From Flavobacterium sp. (lineage in GTDB: Bacteria > Bacteroidota > Bacteroidia > Flavobacteriales > Flavobacteriaceae): a stretch of 36,447 bases of DNA. The DNA lies in assembly GCF_027484205.1 (NCBI RefSeq), contig NZ_JAIXUB010000005.1, positions 1-36,447 on the forward strand, in the 5' to 3' direction. How positions within the stretch are numbered: the first letter of the stretch is position 1; every line of letters starts with the position of its first letter. Of the stretch, positions 1 through 8,788 are shown piece after piece. Made by a program: the position numbers and the translations under genes. The notes below the pieces were generated by a model that worked only from the letters and a program-made list of their open reading frames with translations, was not told the DNA's origin and did no database searches.

Positions 1-2051
1 CATTCTATCAAGATTTAGATGGTGACACTTTTGGTAATCCAAATGCTTCAACTCAGGCTTGTTCGCAACCAGAAGGATATGTATTAGACAACTCTGATTG
101 TAATGACGACCAAATTCAATATGCAGATACTGACAATGATGGTTTTGGTTCTACAACTCAAGTAGCTTGTGGTGTAACTAACAATACTGATTGTAATGAT
201 AATAACGAAAACCAAAATGTATTAATCACATTCTATCAAGATTTAGATGGTGACACTTTTGGTAATCCAAATGCTTCAACTCAGGCTTGTTCACAACCAG
301 AAGGATATGTATTAGACAACACTGATTGTAATGATAATAATCCAACATTAAATCAAACTTTAGTTTTCTACAGAGATGCTGACGGCGATGGTTTTGGAGA
401 TTTAGACAACTATTTTGCAAGTTGTACTCAACCTCTAGGATATGTTTTAGATAATTCGGATTGTAATGACAATCAAATTCAATATGCTGATGCTGACAAC
501 GATGGTTTTGGTTCAACAACTCAAGTTGCTTGTGGTGTAACTAACAACACTGATTGTAATGATAACAATGCAACTCAAAATGTACTAATCACGTTCTATC
601 AAGATTTAGATGGCGATACTTTTGGTAATCCAAATGTTTCAACTCAATCTTGTTCTCAACCTGTTGGTTATGTATTAAATAATACTGATTGTAATGATAA
701 TAATGCAAGTTCAACTGCGTTAATTAGTTACTATCAAGATTTAGATGGAGATGGTTTTGGAAATCCATTAGTGGTAATTCAAAATTGTTCACAACCTATT
801 GGTTATGTAGCTTCAAACACTGATTGTGATGATACGAGAGCATCTGTTCATCCTGGAGCTGTTGATATTTGTTATGACGGATTAGACAATGATTGTAATG
901 GCATAATTGACAACAACTGTACTCCAATTGTATCATCTGTACCTACAGCATCATGTGGAAGTACTATATCAGGTTTATCAACATCTGTATATGCAACTAT
1001 AGTTTCAGGAGCACAAGGATATAGATTTAAAATAACTAACACTGCAACAGGAATAGTTCAAATTTTTGATAGACCAGTTAACAATTTAGCTTTCTCTGCA
1101 ATTCCTGGTGTTACTTACAATACTCAATATCAAGTAGAAATTGGAGTTAAATATAATAACGTTTGGCAACCATTTTATGGAGCACCATGTTTTGTTAACA
1201 CACCTTCTCCAACATCAACAATTGGAGCACAATGTGGAACAACTTTAACAACAATGAATCAATGGATTAATGCAACTTATGTTTCAAGTATTTCTGCATA
1301 CAGATTTAGAATTACAAATACTTCAACAAGTGAAGTTCAAATTGTAACTACAAGTTTGAATAAATTTAATATGACTCAACTAGCAAATCGTTCTTACAAT
1401 ACAACTTACTTTGTTGAAGTTGCATTAAGAAACACAGATGGTACATTTTTACCTTATGGTCAAGGATGTAATATTACAACACCATTCTTCCCTACAACTA
1501 AGTTGAGAGATGATAAATGTGGATATGTGGTTTATAATTCAAATGAATTACTTCCTGCAAATGTAGTCTCAGGAGCAACTGCTTACAGATTCAAAATTTA
1601 TAATACAGCTTTAGGATATGAAACTATATTAAACAGAGCTACTTCATCATTTAGCATAAGTTTACTAAGTGGATTAGTTAGCGAAACATCTTATAAAGTT
1701 CAAGTAAGTGTTCAAATAAATAATGAATTTGGACCTTATGGAGAAGATTGTAATATTTCATTACCTGGTTTAGTTGATAGAGCATCTGAAATTAACACTG
1801 TTAAAACTTTAAATGCCTCAATTGTACCTAATCCTTTCTCAAGTGTTTTCAACATTAAACTTGAAAATAATTCGACAGATAATATAACTATTAATGTTTA
1901 TGACCTTACAGGAAGAATGCTAGAAAACAAGACTATTCAATCTTCTGAAATACAGTCATTCTCATTTGGAGAGAATTATCCTTCTGGTGTTTATAATTTA
2001 ATATTAAGCCAAGGTGATCAAGTAAAATCATTAAGAATTATAAAAAGATAG
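1..2051 (+). CDS. Secreted protein with MopE-like metal-binding repeats and T9SS sorting domain (5' partial)
   Basis: The reading frame is open from base 3 to the TAG at 2049-2051 (682 residues visible) and enters from outside the window, so the start is missing. Residues 1 to about 300 hold seven Asp/Asn/Gly-rich repeats of about 38-43 residues. Their cores read like DxDGDxFG, then a Cys, a GYV and a DCNDN or DCDD; the last one ends with the GLDNDCNG motif of MopE-type putative metal-binding repeats. This suggests calcium or copper binding and a rigid extracellular stalk. Residues about 310-597 form three diverged repeats of about 95 residues with YRFKI/YRFRI strands and conserved Cys pairs, probably fibronectin-III-like. 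Residues about 605-682 are a type A T9SS C-terminal domain (VPNPF start, YDLTGR, final RIIKR). It is probably a cell-surface or secreted adhesin or a stalk carrying a catalytic domain upstream. The real function depends on the unseen N-terminus. Confidence 0.9.
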   Translation, partial: FYQDLDGDTFGNPNASTQACSQPEGYVLDNSDCNDDQIQYADTDNDGFGSTTQVACGVTNNTDCNDNNENQNVLITFYQDLDGDTFGNPNASTQACSQPEGYVLDNTDCNDNNPTLNQTLVFYRDADGDGFGDLDNYFASCTQPLGYVLDNSDCNDNQIQYADADNDGFGSTTQVACGVTNNTDCNDNNATQNVLITFYQDLDGDTFGNPNVSTQSCSQPVGYVLNNTDCNDNNASSTALISYYQDLDGDGFGNPLVVIQNCSQPIGYVASNTDCDDTRASVHPGAVDICYDGLDNDCNGIIDNNCTPIVSSVPTASCGSTISGLSTSVYATIVSGAQGYRFKITNTATGIVQIFDRPVNNLAFSAIPGVTYNTQYQVEIGVKYNNVWQPFYGAPCFVNTPSPTSTIGAQCGTTLTTMNQWINATYVSSISAYRFRITNTSTSEVQIVTTSLNKFNMTQLANRSYNTTYFVEVALRNTDGTFLPYGQGCNITTPFFPTTKLRDDKCGYVVYNSNELLPANVVSGATAYRFKIYNTALGYETILNRATSSFSISLLSGLVSETSYKVQVSVQINNEFGPYGEDCNISLPGLVDRASEINTVKTLNASIVPNPFSSVFNIKLENNSTDNITINVYDLTGRMLENKTIQSSEIQSFSFGENYPSGVYNLILSQGDQVKSLRIIKR
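3..710 (+). repeat. Nested coding repeats (76- and 121-codon periods)
   Basis: The segment at about 1-112 recurs at 229-340 with only about two base differences (one g/a and one t/a), an exact 228-base spacing. A second unit type starts at 111 and recurs at 474 (363-base spacing, about 85 percent identical). The first type appears a third time near 592, more diverged. The order is A, B-A-C, B-A-D, so a 363-base three-unit block is itself repeated. All unit lengths are multiples of three, so copy changes keep the frame. Confidence 0.8.
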
Positions 2052-2072
2052 ACGTCCCAAATCTATTTCTAT

Positions 2073-2105
2073 AAAGCCATCAAATTATTTTATTTGATGG
2101 CTTTT
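2073..2105 (+). terminator. Rho-independent-type terminator after the left-edge gene
   Basis: A perfect 13-base stem (aaagccatcaaat at 2073-2085 and its complement at 2092-2104) with a six-base loop begins 21 bases after the stop codon. It carries a short T run, typical of Flavobacterium terminators. Confidence 0.75.
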
Positions 2106-2247
2106 ATTAGTATAAACAACATTTAAAATTGCATGCTGAATAAAAAATTTTAAATAAATATGTAAGAATTTTATATTTAAAATGATTTAAAAATGACATT
2201 TCATCGATTATTTTATACACTTTATCGGATTTTTAAAAAAACGAATA

Positions 2248-2255
2248 TATATTTG
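2248..2255 (+). promoter_or_regulatory. Bacteroidota -7 promoter element for the LamG protein gene
   Basis: TATATTTG matches the TAnnTTTG -7 consensus of Bacteroidota and lies 73 bases before the ATG at 2329. No clear -33 TTG sits 17-20 bases upstream, so the call is moderate. Confidence 0.4.
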
Positions 2256-2328
2256 TAGTGTCAAATTAATAATTGGAACGATTATAGTAATGTATCCAAA
2301 AAAAAAAAATAACTAATCCCTATAAGTT

Positions 2329-5300
2329 ATGAAAAATTTTACCCAAGTAAAAATGTTATTAAAAGTATTCTTTTTGATACTTATACCAATAACATCATTT
2401 TCACAAACTGTGATAAACTCAGAAACATTCGAATCTGGCTTTGGAATATGGACTGCAGGTAGTGGCAATGTTACAACAGAAACAACTGCGCCGTATCAAG
2501 GAACAAGATCTGTAAGATTTAGAGGAAACTCAGGAATGACGTTAACATCACCTACAACTGGTATAAACACTCTTCCTTACAACAAAATTGATGTAAAATT
2601 CTTTTTAAGACATAGTGCCAATGCTGGAGAAGCAATTTCACTGGAATATAGAGAAAACACACTTGCTTCATGGAAAACAGTAAGAATTTACACTGTTGGA
2701 AATGGTACAAATCCTAGGGATATGAATACAGCAAGTTATCATGCTTTTTACGCAACTTTATTTTCAACAGATTATACTTTTTCATTATTATCTCAATTTA
2801 GATTTACATCTAATTTAGGTAATAGTTCCAGATTTTTCTATTTAGATTATGTTTCAATCATTGGAACAACTTACAATACAATTACAACTGCTCCAGGTGG
2901 AATTACTGCAAACTTAGAAACTTGGTTAAGAGCTGATAAAGTTAACGGAACTGGTGTCGCTGCAAACAATTCAAATGTTGATTCATGGCAAGATATTGGT
3001 AAAGGTAATGATGCTACTGTAATCGATGATACAAGAGCAGCATTAACAAATAGACCAAGATTTAGAGATAACTCAACAGATAATATAAACTTTAATCCTG
3101 TTGTTTATTTCAACAACGATCCATCAACATCTTCTACAGATTACACAGGATTACAAAACAAAGCCGAATTAAACGGAACAGGAGGTTTTAGTACAAATGA
3201 ACAATTCATAGTACTTGTAAACGATACTCCATCAACTTATGAAGATGCAACTCCTAGTATAGATATCTATTGTTCTCAAAAAGCTAATCCTTATGACAAC
3301 GATGGTACTGGTTTTGGATATGGACAATATACAATTAGAATGGATAACGAAATTGTTAGTTATTGTTTAGGTTCAAGTCCAAGTCCTAATCCAGCAGATG
3401 TAAATACAAGAGGATACGGTATTGCTCATACAAGCACAACAGCTTCATACACAAATGCAATTAGTATTTTAAATGCTAGAAATAATTCAGCAATAAATGG
3501 TCAACAATTATACTTCAATGCAAATAGAATTGACAATACAGAAGTTGGTGTACCACAATTTGCAAATCTTAATAACAGAAGATATTGGCTTGGAAGAAGT
3601 CAAATCTACAGTGGTAGTTTTGGTGGAAGAATTGCAGAAGTAATCAGTTATTCTAACAGAAAAAATGATATTTCTGAAAGAAGAAGAATTGAAAGTTATT
3701 TAGCTTTAAAATATGGAATTACTCTTGGTGTAAATGGAACTTCAATGAATTATGAAGATTCAAATGGTACTGTAGTATGGAATACAACTACTAATGCAGG
3801 TTACAATTTTGATATAGCAGGAATTTTTAGAGATGATTCTTCTCAACATTCTCAAAAACAATCAAAAAGTATTAACTCAACTGAGGTAATGACAATTGGT
3901 TTAGGAGATGTTTTAGCAACAAACTCTGCAAATACAAACACATTTGCAACAAACAGAAGTTATTTAGTTTGGGGTGCAAATGGTGGAAACATGAACAATT
4001 CAGGAGTAGATTTACTTGTAGATTTAGGTCCAACAACAATTACAACAATTACAGAAGTAGTTAACAGAAAATGGAAAGTGGTTGAAACCGGTGGTGATGT
4101 TGCTACAACAAGAATTTCTGTTCCAACTGCAGCATTTACAAGTGGGTTACCTGCTTTAGGTCCAACTGATGCTTATGTAATGGTAGTTGCAACTAATGCT
4201 GCTTTTACAACTGGTGTTGAAACAGTATTTATGTCAACAACTGGTGCAAATCAAACATGTCTTTTTGATTTTGACGGAACAAAATTCATAACATTTGGAG
4301 TGGCGCATCAAGCGGTAAATCCTTTACATATTACATTAGATGGTTTTGATGATTTTGTTAGAATTGACAATGTTAACGAACTTGGGGCAAACTTTTCTGT
4401 AATGACATGGGTAAGACCTGATGGTGCAAACGCTCTTGGTACTGAAAGAACAATAATTTCTAAAAAACCTAATGCAACATCTGGTTATCAATTAGTTTTA
4501 CAAAATGACAATAAAATTAGAATGGAATGGTATGGCGCTTCTCCAATTCTAAGAAGTTTAGTTTCAAACACTGCTTTACCAAATGGAAAATGGCATAATA
4601 TTGCTGTAACTTATGGAAGCAACACATTAAGAATATATATTGATGGTGTTGAAGATATAAATGCAAACATACCTCAAGCTCCAGCAGCAACAACAAGTAC
4701 GTTTAGTATTGGTGCGCAATATATCAACAAAACAACTATAAATAATTTATGGAAAGGTGATATTGATGAATTGAGAATGTGGAACAGAGAGGTTACTCCT
4801 ACTGAAATTCGTTTCATAATGAATCAAGAAATTCTACAAAACGGAACTGGTACAAGAGGAACTATCATACCATCAACAGTAACTAAAAATGATATTAATA
4901 CCTTATTGTGGTCTAACTTATTTGCTTACTATTCGATGAATTCGTACATCGGAACTCACTTAGATGATGACTCTACGAACATCAATAGAGGTAGTTTAGT
5001 TATTCCTGATAAAATTTCAATAAACCAACAAACAGCTCCAATGCCTTATGTTAGTTCAGCGAATGGTTCTTGGTCATCAACAACAACGTGGACAAATGGT
5101 TCAATTCAAGATGTACCATATAGTCTATCTATAATTGATGCAACGACGCCAATTGCTTGGAATATCGTTAGAACAAATCACAACATCGATTCTAATGGAA
5201 ACAAAGATGTATTAGGTTTATTCATTAATTCAAATACAGTTACAGCATCAAACGATTCTAAACTTGAAGTTACACATTACTTAAAATTAGATGGTAAAAT

Positions 5301-6897
5301 AGACTTAAGTGGAAGATCACAATTAGTACAAAGAAATCAAAGTGATTTAGATCCAACAAGCGCGGGTTCATTAGAAAGAGACCAACAAGGAACAAGTAAT
5401 TTATTTAATTACAACTATTGGTCATCACCAGTAGGTGCAATAAATAACACAACTAATAATAATGCCTATACTGTAGCAAATGTTATGAAAGATGGAACTA
5501 CATCAACTCCTCAAAACATAACATGGACATCAGGAATAAATGGCAGCCCAACGTCGCCTGTAACTTTAAGTAACTATTGGATTTTTAAATTCCAAAACTT
5601 AAGTGATAGTTATTCAAACTGGCAGTCAGTTGGACCTTCAGGAACATTAAATGCTGCACAAGGTTATACATTGAAAGGTAGTGGTTCAGCAAGTCCAACA
5701 CAGAATTTCACATTCGTTGGAAAACCAAACAACGGAACAATAACAACAACAGTTGCTGCAAATAATTTGAATTTGAGTGGTAATCCTTATGCTTCAGCAC
5801 TTGATGCTACTGCTTTTATAACTAACAACAGTGCTTCAACAAACGGAACATTATATTTCTGGGAACACTCACCTACTAATAATACTCACAATTTATTAGG
5901 TTATCAAGGTGGATATGCAACTAGAAACTTAACAGGAGGTGTTGCCCCAGTTGCACCAGCAGGAATTTTTGGAGTAGGAACGAGTTCAAAAGTGCCGGGA
6001 AGATATATTCCTGTAGGACAAGGTTTCTTTGTAAAAGGTTCAGCATCTGGTGGAACAATTACATTCAACAATAGTCAAAGAGAATTTGTTAAAGAAAATA
6101 ACATTAACTCTAATACACTTTTTAGAAGTTCAAGTGTTGCTGCTTCATCAGTTGTTTCGGTTGACCACTTTAGTGATAACAGAGATTTTGAAATTCCTGA
6201 AGACGAATTCAAGAAAATACGATTAGGATACATCTCTGCTGATCAGTATAAAAAACAAATTCTTCTTGGATTCATGGAAGAAAACGCAACAAGCGGAATT
6301 GATTATGGATACGACGCAATTAACATCGATAACCAAATGAATGACATGTATTTCATTACAAATGGTGAAAAACTAAACATTCAAGGTGATAGTTATTTTA
6401 ACTTAAACAATATTTATCCAATAGGAATTAAAAATAATATTGCAGGAAATGTAACTTTCAAAATAGATACTAAAGAAAACTTTGTAGGAGATTTTGAAGC
6501 ATTCATCTATGATAATGTAACAAATACTTACAATAACATTAGAAATGTTGATTTCACTATCAATCTTCCTCAAGGAACAATTGACAATCGTTTCTCATTG
6601 AGATTCATCAATGCTGGCTCAGCTTTAGGAAATGATGATTTTGATATCAATAATGGAATTCAAATGATTTATTCAAATGATAATAATATAATAAGCATAA
6701 AAAATAATGTGGTAGAAACCACAGTCGAATCAGTTGCACTTTATAATATGTTAGGACAATCTGTTGGAACATGGGATGCTAAAAACCTTGACCAACTAAA
6801 CATTGAGTTACCTGTTAAAACTTTAAGTACAGGAACTTACATTGTAAAAATTAATACTGACAAAGGTGAAACAAGCAGAAAAATCATTATTAATTAG
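2329..6897 (+). CDS. Large LamG-domain surface protein with T9SS sorting domain
   Basis: A 1522-residue secreted protein. Residues 1-26 are a signal peptide (basic start, hydrophobic core, cut after SFSQ). Residues about 27-185 look like a beta-sandwich of the MAM or carbohydrate-binding kind. Residues about 190-480 match the concanavalin-A-like module common in Flavobacterium adhesins (ETWLRAD near its start, SYLALKYGITLG near its end). Residues about 664-835 are a LamG/pentraxin-like domain (FDDFVRID, MTWVRPDG, IDELRMWNREVT). The next several hundred residues resemble the region before the sorting signal in T9SS proteins (YWSSPVG, LSGNPYASALDA, GQGFFVKG). Residues about 1442-1522 are a type A T9SS domain (YNMLGQ, LSTGTYIVKI, final KIIIN). 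It is probably exported through the T9SS to the cell surface as an adhesin or matrix-binding protein. No catalytic motif is visible. The upstream sequence lacks a Shine-Dalgarno site, as is usual here. Confidence 0.9.
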   Translation: MKNFTQVKMLLKVFFLILIPITSFSQTVINSETFESGFGIWTAGSGNVTTETTAPYQGTRSVRFRGNSGMTLTSPTTGINTLPYNKIDVKFFLRHSANAGEAISLEYRENTLASWKTVRIYTVGNGTNPRDMNTASYHAFYATLFSTDYTFSLLSQFRFTSNLGNSSRFFYLDYVSIIGTTYNTITTAPGGITANLETWLRADKVNGTGVAANNSNVDSWQDIGKGNDATVIDDTRAALTNRPRFRDNSTDNINFNPVVYFNNDPSTSSTDYTGLQNKAELNGTGGFSTNEQFIVLVNDTPSTYEDATPSIDIYCSQKANPYDNDGTGFGYGQYTIRMDNEIVSYCLGSSPSPNPADVNTRGYGIAHTSTTASYTNAISILNARNNSAINGQQLYFNANRIDNTEVGVPQFANLNNRRYWLGRSQIYSGSFGGRIAEVISYSNRKNDISERRRIESYLALKYGITLGVNGTSMNYEDSNGTVVWNTTTNAGYNFDIAGIFRDDSSQHSQKQSKSINSTEVMTIGLGDVLATNSANTNTFATNRSYLVWGANGGNMNNSGVDLLVDLGPTTITTITEVVNRKWKVVETGGDVATTRISVPTAAFTSGLPALGPTDAYVMVVATNAAFTTGVETVFMSTTGANQTCLFDFDGTKFITFGVAHQAVNPLHITLDGFDDFVRIDNVNELGANFSVMTWVRPDGANALGTERTIISKKPNATSGYQLVLQNDNKIRMEWYGASPILRSLVSNTALPNGKWHNIAVTYGSNTLRIYIDGVEDINANIPQAPAATTSTFSIGAQYINKTTINNLWKGDIDELRMWNREVTPTEIRFIMNQEILQNGTGTRGTIIPSTVTKNDINTLLWSNLFAYYSMNSYIGTHLDDDSTNINRGSLVIPDKISINQQTAPMPYVSSANGSWSSTTTWTNGSIQDVPYSLSIIDATTPIAWNIVRTNHNIDSNGNKDVLGLFINSNTVTASNDSKLEVTHYLKLDGKIDLSGRSQLVQRNQSDLDPTSAGSLERDQQGTSNLFNYNYWSSPVGAINNTTNNNAYTVANVMKDGTTSTPQNITWTSGINGSPTSPVTLSNYWIFKFQNLSDSYSNWQSVGPSGTLNAAQGYTLKGSGSASPTQNFTFVGKPNNGTITTTVAANNLNLSGNPYASALDATAFITNNSASTNGTLYFWEHSPTNNTHNLLGYQGGYATRNLTGGVAPVAPAGIFGVGTSSKVPGRYIPVGQGFFVKGSASGGTITFNNSQREFVKENNINSNTLFRSSSVAASSVVSVDHFSDNRDFEIPEDEFKKIRLGYISADQYKKQILLGFMEENATSGIDYGYDAINIDNQMNDMYFITNGEKLNIQGDSYFNLNNIYPIGIKNNIAGNVTFKIDTKENFVGDFEAFIYDNVTNTYNNIRNVDFTINLPQGTIDNRFSLRFINAGSALGNDDFDINNGIQMIYSNDNNIISIKNNVVETTVESVALYNMLGQSVGTWDAKNLDQLNIELPVKTLSTGTYIVKINTDKGETSRKIIIN

Positions 6898-6921
6898 GGT
6901 TTAAATAATTGATTTGACACC

Positions 6922-6949
6922 GAAAAGCCACGCAATTGCGTGGCTTTTC
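6922..6949. terminator. Bidirectional terminator (perfect 28-base palindrome)
   Basis: A perfect inverted repeat with 14-base arms (gaaaagccacgcaa at 6922-6935) lies between the convergent LamG protein gene and hisS. The A/T-rich outer ends give a U run on both strands, so it can end transcription from both sides. Confidence 0.75.
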
Positions 6950-6978
6950 AAGTTTATAGAACTATGTATTTTATATTC

Positions 6979-8391
6979 TTATTTCAATTCAGAAATTAAA
7001 TCGTTTAGTGAAACCTGTTTTTGTTCACCCGTAATAATGTTTTTAAGAGTAAATAAATCTCCTGAAATTTCTTTAACTACATAAGGAATTCCTCTTCTTT
7101 CTGCATGTTTAAATTGTTTATCAATTTTAGCACTATCAGGATATAATTCCGATTTGATATTCTCGTTTCTTAATTTAGTAATCACTTGCATTGCTTGAAA
7201 TGATTGATCGTCACCAAAATTTAAAAACATTACTTTAGTAGATGTAATTACCGTTTGTGGAAACAAATTCAATTCATCAAGAACTAAATAAATTCTGTCC
7301 AATCCAAATGATATTCCTACTCCACTCATATTTTTCAAACCAAATATTCCTGTCAAATCATCGTATCTTCCACCGCCACCAATGCTTCCCATGGCAACCT
7401 CTTTTGGAGCAGCAACTTCAAAAATTGCTCCAGTATAATAATTTAAACCTCGCGCAAGAGTAACATCTAAATCTAAAACAGCTTGTTTCAATCCAAGTTT
7501 TGAAACATTTTCACATATAAATTTCAATTCTTCAATTCCTTTTTTTCCCTCTTCAGAACTTGAAAGCAAACCTAATAATTTTTCTATTTTCTCCTCAATA
7601 GTTCCAGTAAAACTGAAAAGTGGTTGTACTTTTTCGAGAGCATTTTCAGAAATTCCTTTTTCAATCATTTCTTTTTTAACGCCTTCCTCTCCTATTTTGT
7701 CTAATTTATCTAAGGCAACGGTGAAATCAATCAATTTATCTGATGCACCAATTACCTCAGCTATTCCAGATAATATTTTTCTATTATTGATTTTAATTGT
7801 TACTCCATTCAAACCTAAATCAGCAAAAACAGCGTCATAAAGTTGCACTAACTCTACTTCTTGCCACAATGATGTCGAACCTACAACATCAGCATCACAT
7901 TGATAAAACTCTCTAAACCTACCCTTTTGTGGTCTATCAGCACGCCAAACCGGTTGAATTTGGTATCTTTTAAAAGGAAACTCAATTTCACTTTGATTCT
8001 GAACAACATATCGTGCAAAAGGAACGGTTAAGTCGTAACGAAGTGCTTTTTCGGATATTTTTGATGTAAATCTATTTAATTCAATGCGTTCCTCTAAAGT
8101 CAATTTATCCGCATCATTTATTTGCAAAGAACTTATTGATTGTGGAATTTCAATTTTATTTTTATTAAAGAAAAAATTACCACTATTCAATATCTTAAAA
8201 ATCAATCGATCACCTTCTTCACCATATTTTCCCATCAAAGTATCTGAATTTTCAAAACTTGGAGTTTCAATGGGTTGATAACCAAAATTTTCAAAATGAA
8301 CTCTCATCTTAGAAATAATGTAGTTACGCTTTGAAACCTCAACAGGTGAAAAATCTCTCGTTCCTTTTGGAATACTTGGTTTAGATGCCAT
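6979..8391 (-). CDS. hisS: Histidine--tRNA ligase
   Basis: This 470-residue class II aminoacyl-tRNA synthetase charges tRNA-His with histidine in the cytoplasm. The N-terminal KGTRDFSP (residues 9-16) is the family's motif 1 region. Motif 2 is seen in WRADRPQKGRFREFYQCD, and the histidine-specific motifs in ARGLNYYTGAIFE and GGGGRYDDL. An anticodon-binding domain follows at the C-terminus. The protein is about 45 residues longer than E. coli HisRS; the extra sequence lies around residues 60-110, between the catalytic motifs, as in other Bacteroidota enzymes. The gene appears monocistronic, facing the LamG gene across a shared terminator. No clear promoter motif was found in the repeat-rich upstream spacer. 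Confidence 0.97.
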   Translation of the reverse strand: MASKPSIPKGTRDFSPVEVSKRNYIISKMRVHFENFGYQPIETPSFENSDTLMGKYGEEGDRLIFKILNSGNFFFNKNKIEIPQSISSLQINDADKLTLEERIELNRFTSKISEKALRYDLTVPFARYVVQNQSEIEFPFKRYQIQPVWRADRPQKGRFREFYQCDADVVGSTSLWQEVELVQLYDAVFADLGLNGVTIKINNRKILSGIAEVIGASDKLIDFTVALDKLDKIGEEGVKKEMIEKGISENALEKVQPLFSFTGTIEEKIEKLLGLLSSSEEGKKGIEELKFICENVSKLGLKQAVLDLDVTLARGLNYYTGAIFEVAAPKEVAMGSIGGGGRYDDLTGIFGLKNMSGVGISFGLDRIYLVLDELNLFPQTVITSTKVMFLNFGDDQSFQAMQVITKLRNENIKSELYPDSAKIDKQFKHAERRGIPYVVKEISGDLFTLKNIITGEQKQVSLNDLISELK

Positions 8392-8600
8392 TTTAAATAT
8401 TAGATTTTAGATTTTTTGATATCAGATATTAAATTTTAGATAGACCTATTGATATTAAATCTAATATCTAAAGCTACTCATCTAAAATTATTATGCAAAT
8501 ATCATAATTTCTAAAAGATTTTTAATCATTTTCTTTGAGATTTGAATTTTTAAAAAAATGTTGTTTATCACAAACTCCAAACATCTCACTTACACCATTT

Positions 8601-8622
8601 CACACTGACCGCAGTCGAAGTG
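8601..8622. repeat. REP-like palindromic repeat
   Basis: The core cactgaccgcagtcgaagtg folds as a small hairpin (CACTGAC pairing with GTC and AGTG around a bulge). It resembles the 'cactgagcg..gtcgaagtg' dispersed palindrome seen between genes in many flavobacterial genomes. Only one copy is in this window, so its repetitive nature rests on general knowledge. Confidence 0.5.
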
Positions 8623-8630
8623 CTTTTCTC

Positions 8631-8742
8631 TCATCTTCCAACTTCCAACTTCCATCTTCCTTCTTCCAACTCCAAACTTCCATCTTCCATCTTCAATCTT
8701 CCAACTTCCAACTTCCAACTCCAAACTTCCTGCATCTTTTTT
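8631..8742. repeat. Degenerate tandem array of TTCCAACTTCCATC-like units
   Basis: About 110 bases consist almost only of the words cttccaact, cttccatct and close variants, with no G in most of the array. The strong strand asymmetry (C/T against G/A) and 7-10 base period make it a low-complexity array. It produces a spurious 69-codon open frame on the + strand that should not be called a gene. Confidence 0.8.
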
Positions 8743-8788
8743 AACCAAACTTGTAACAAAAAGCGTAATTTCGTGACAAATTAGAGAT

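Larger units (their letters stand above)
8392..8788. other. Repeat-rich intergenic spacer between hisS and the permease gene
   Basis: This 397-base stretch contains no credible gene. It holds TTTAGAT-type short repeats near hisS (about 8401-8480, able to fold because gatattaaat recurs as complement-like blocks), a REP-like hairpin at 8601-8622, and a pyrimidine-rich array at 8631-8742. It must include the divergent promoters of hisS and the permease, but neither shows a good TAnnTTTG element; TAATTTCG at 8766-8773 is the nearest match. Confidence 0.7.

Noticed and set aside
226..519. Antisense frame of 97 codons within the MopE-like repeats
   Set aside because: It lies opposite the clear coding repeats and its sequence is their repeated complement.
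8535..8744. Open frame of 69 codons on the + strand
   Set aside because: It is formed by the TTCCAACT array; the peptide is simple repeats of Gln, Leu, Pro, Ser and Phe with no family resemblance.
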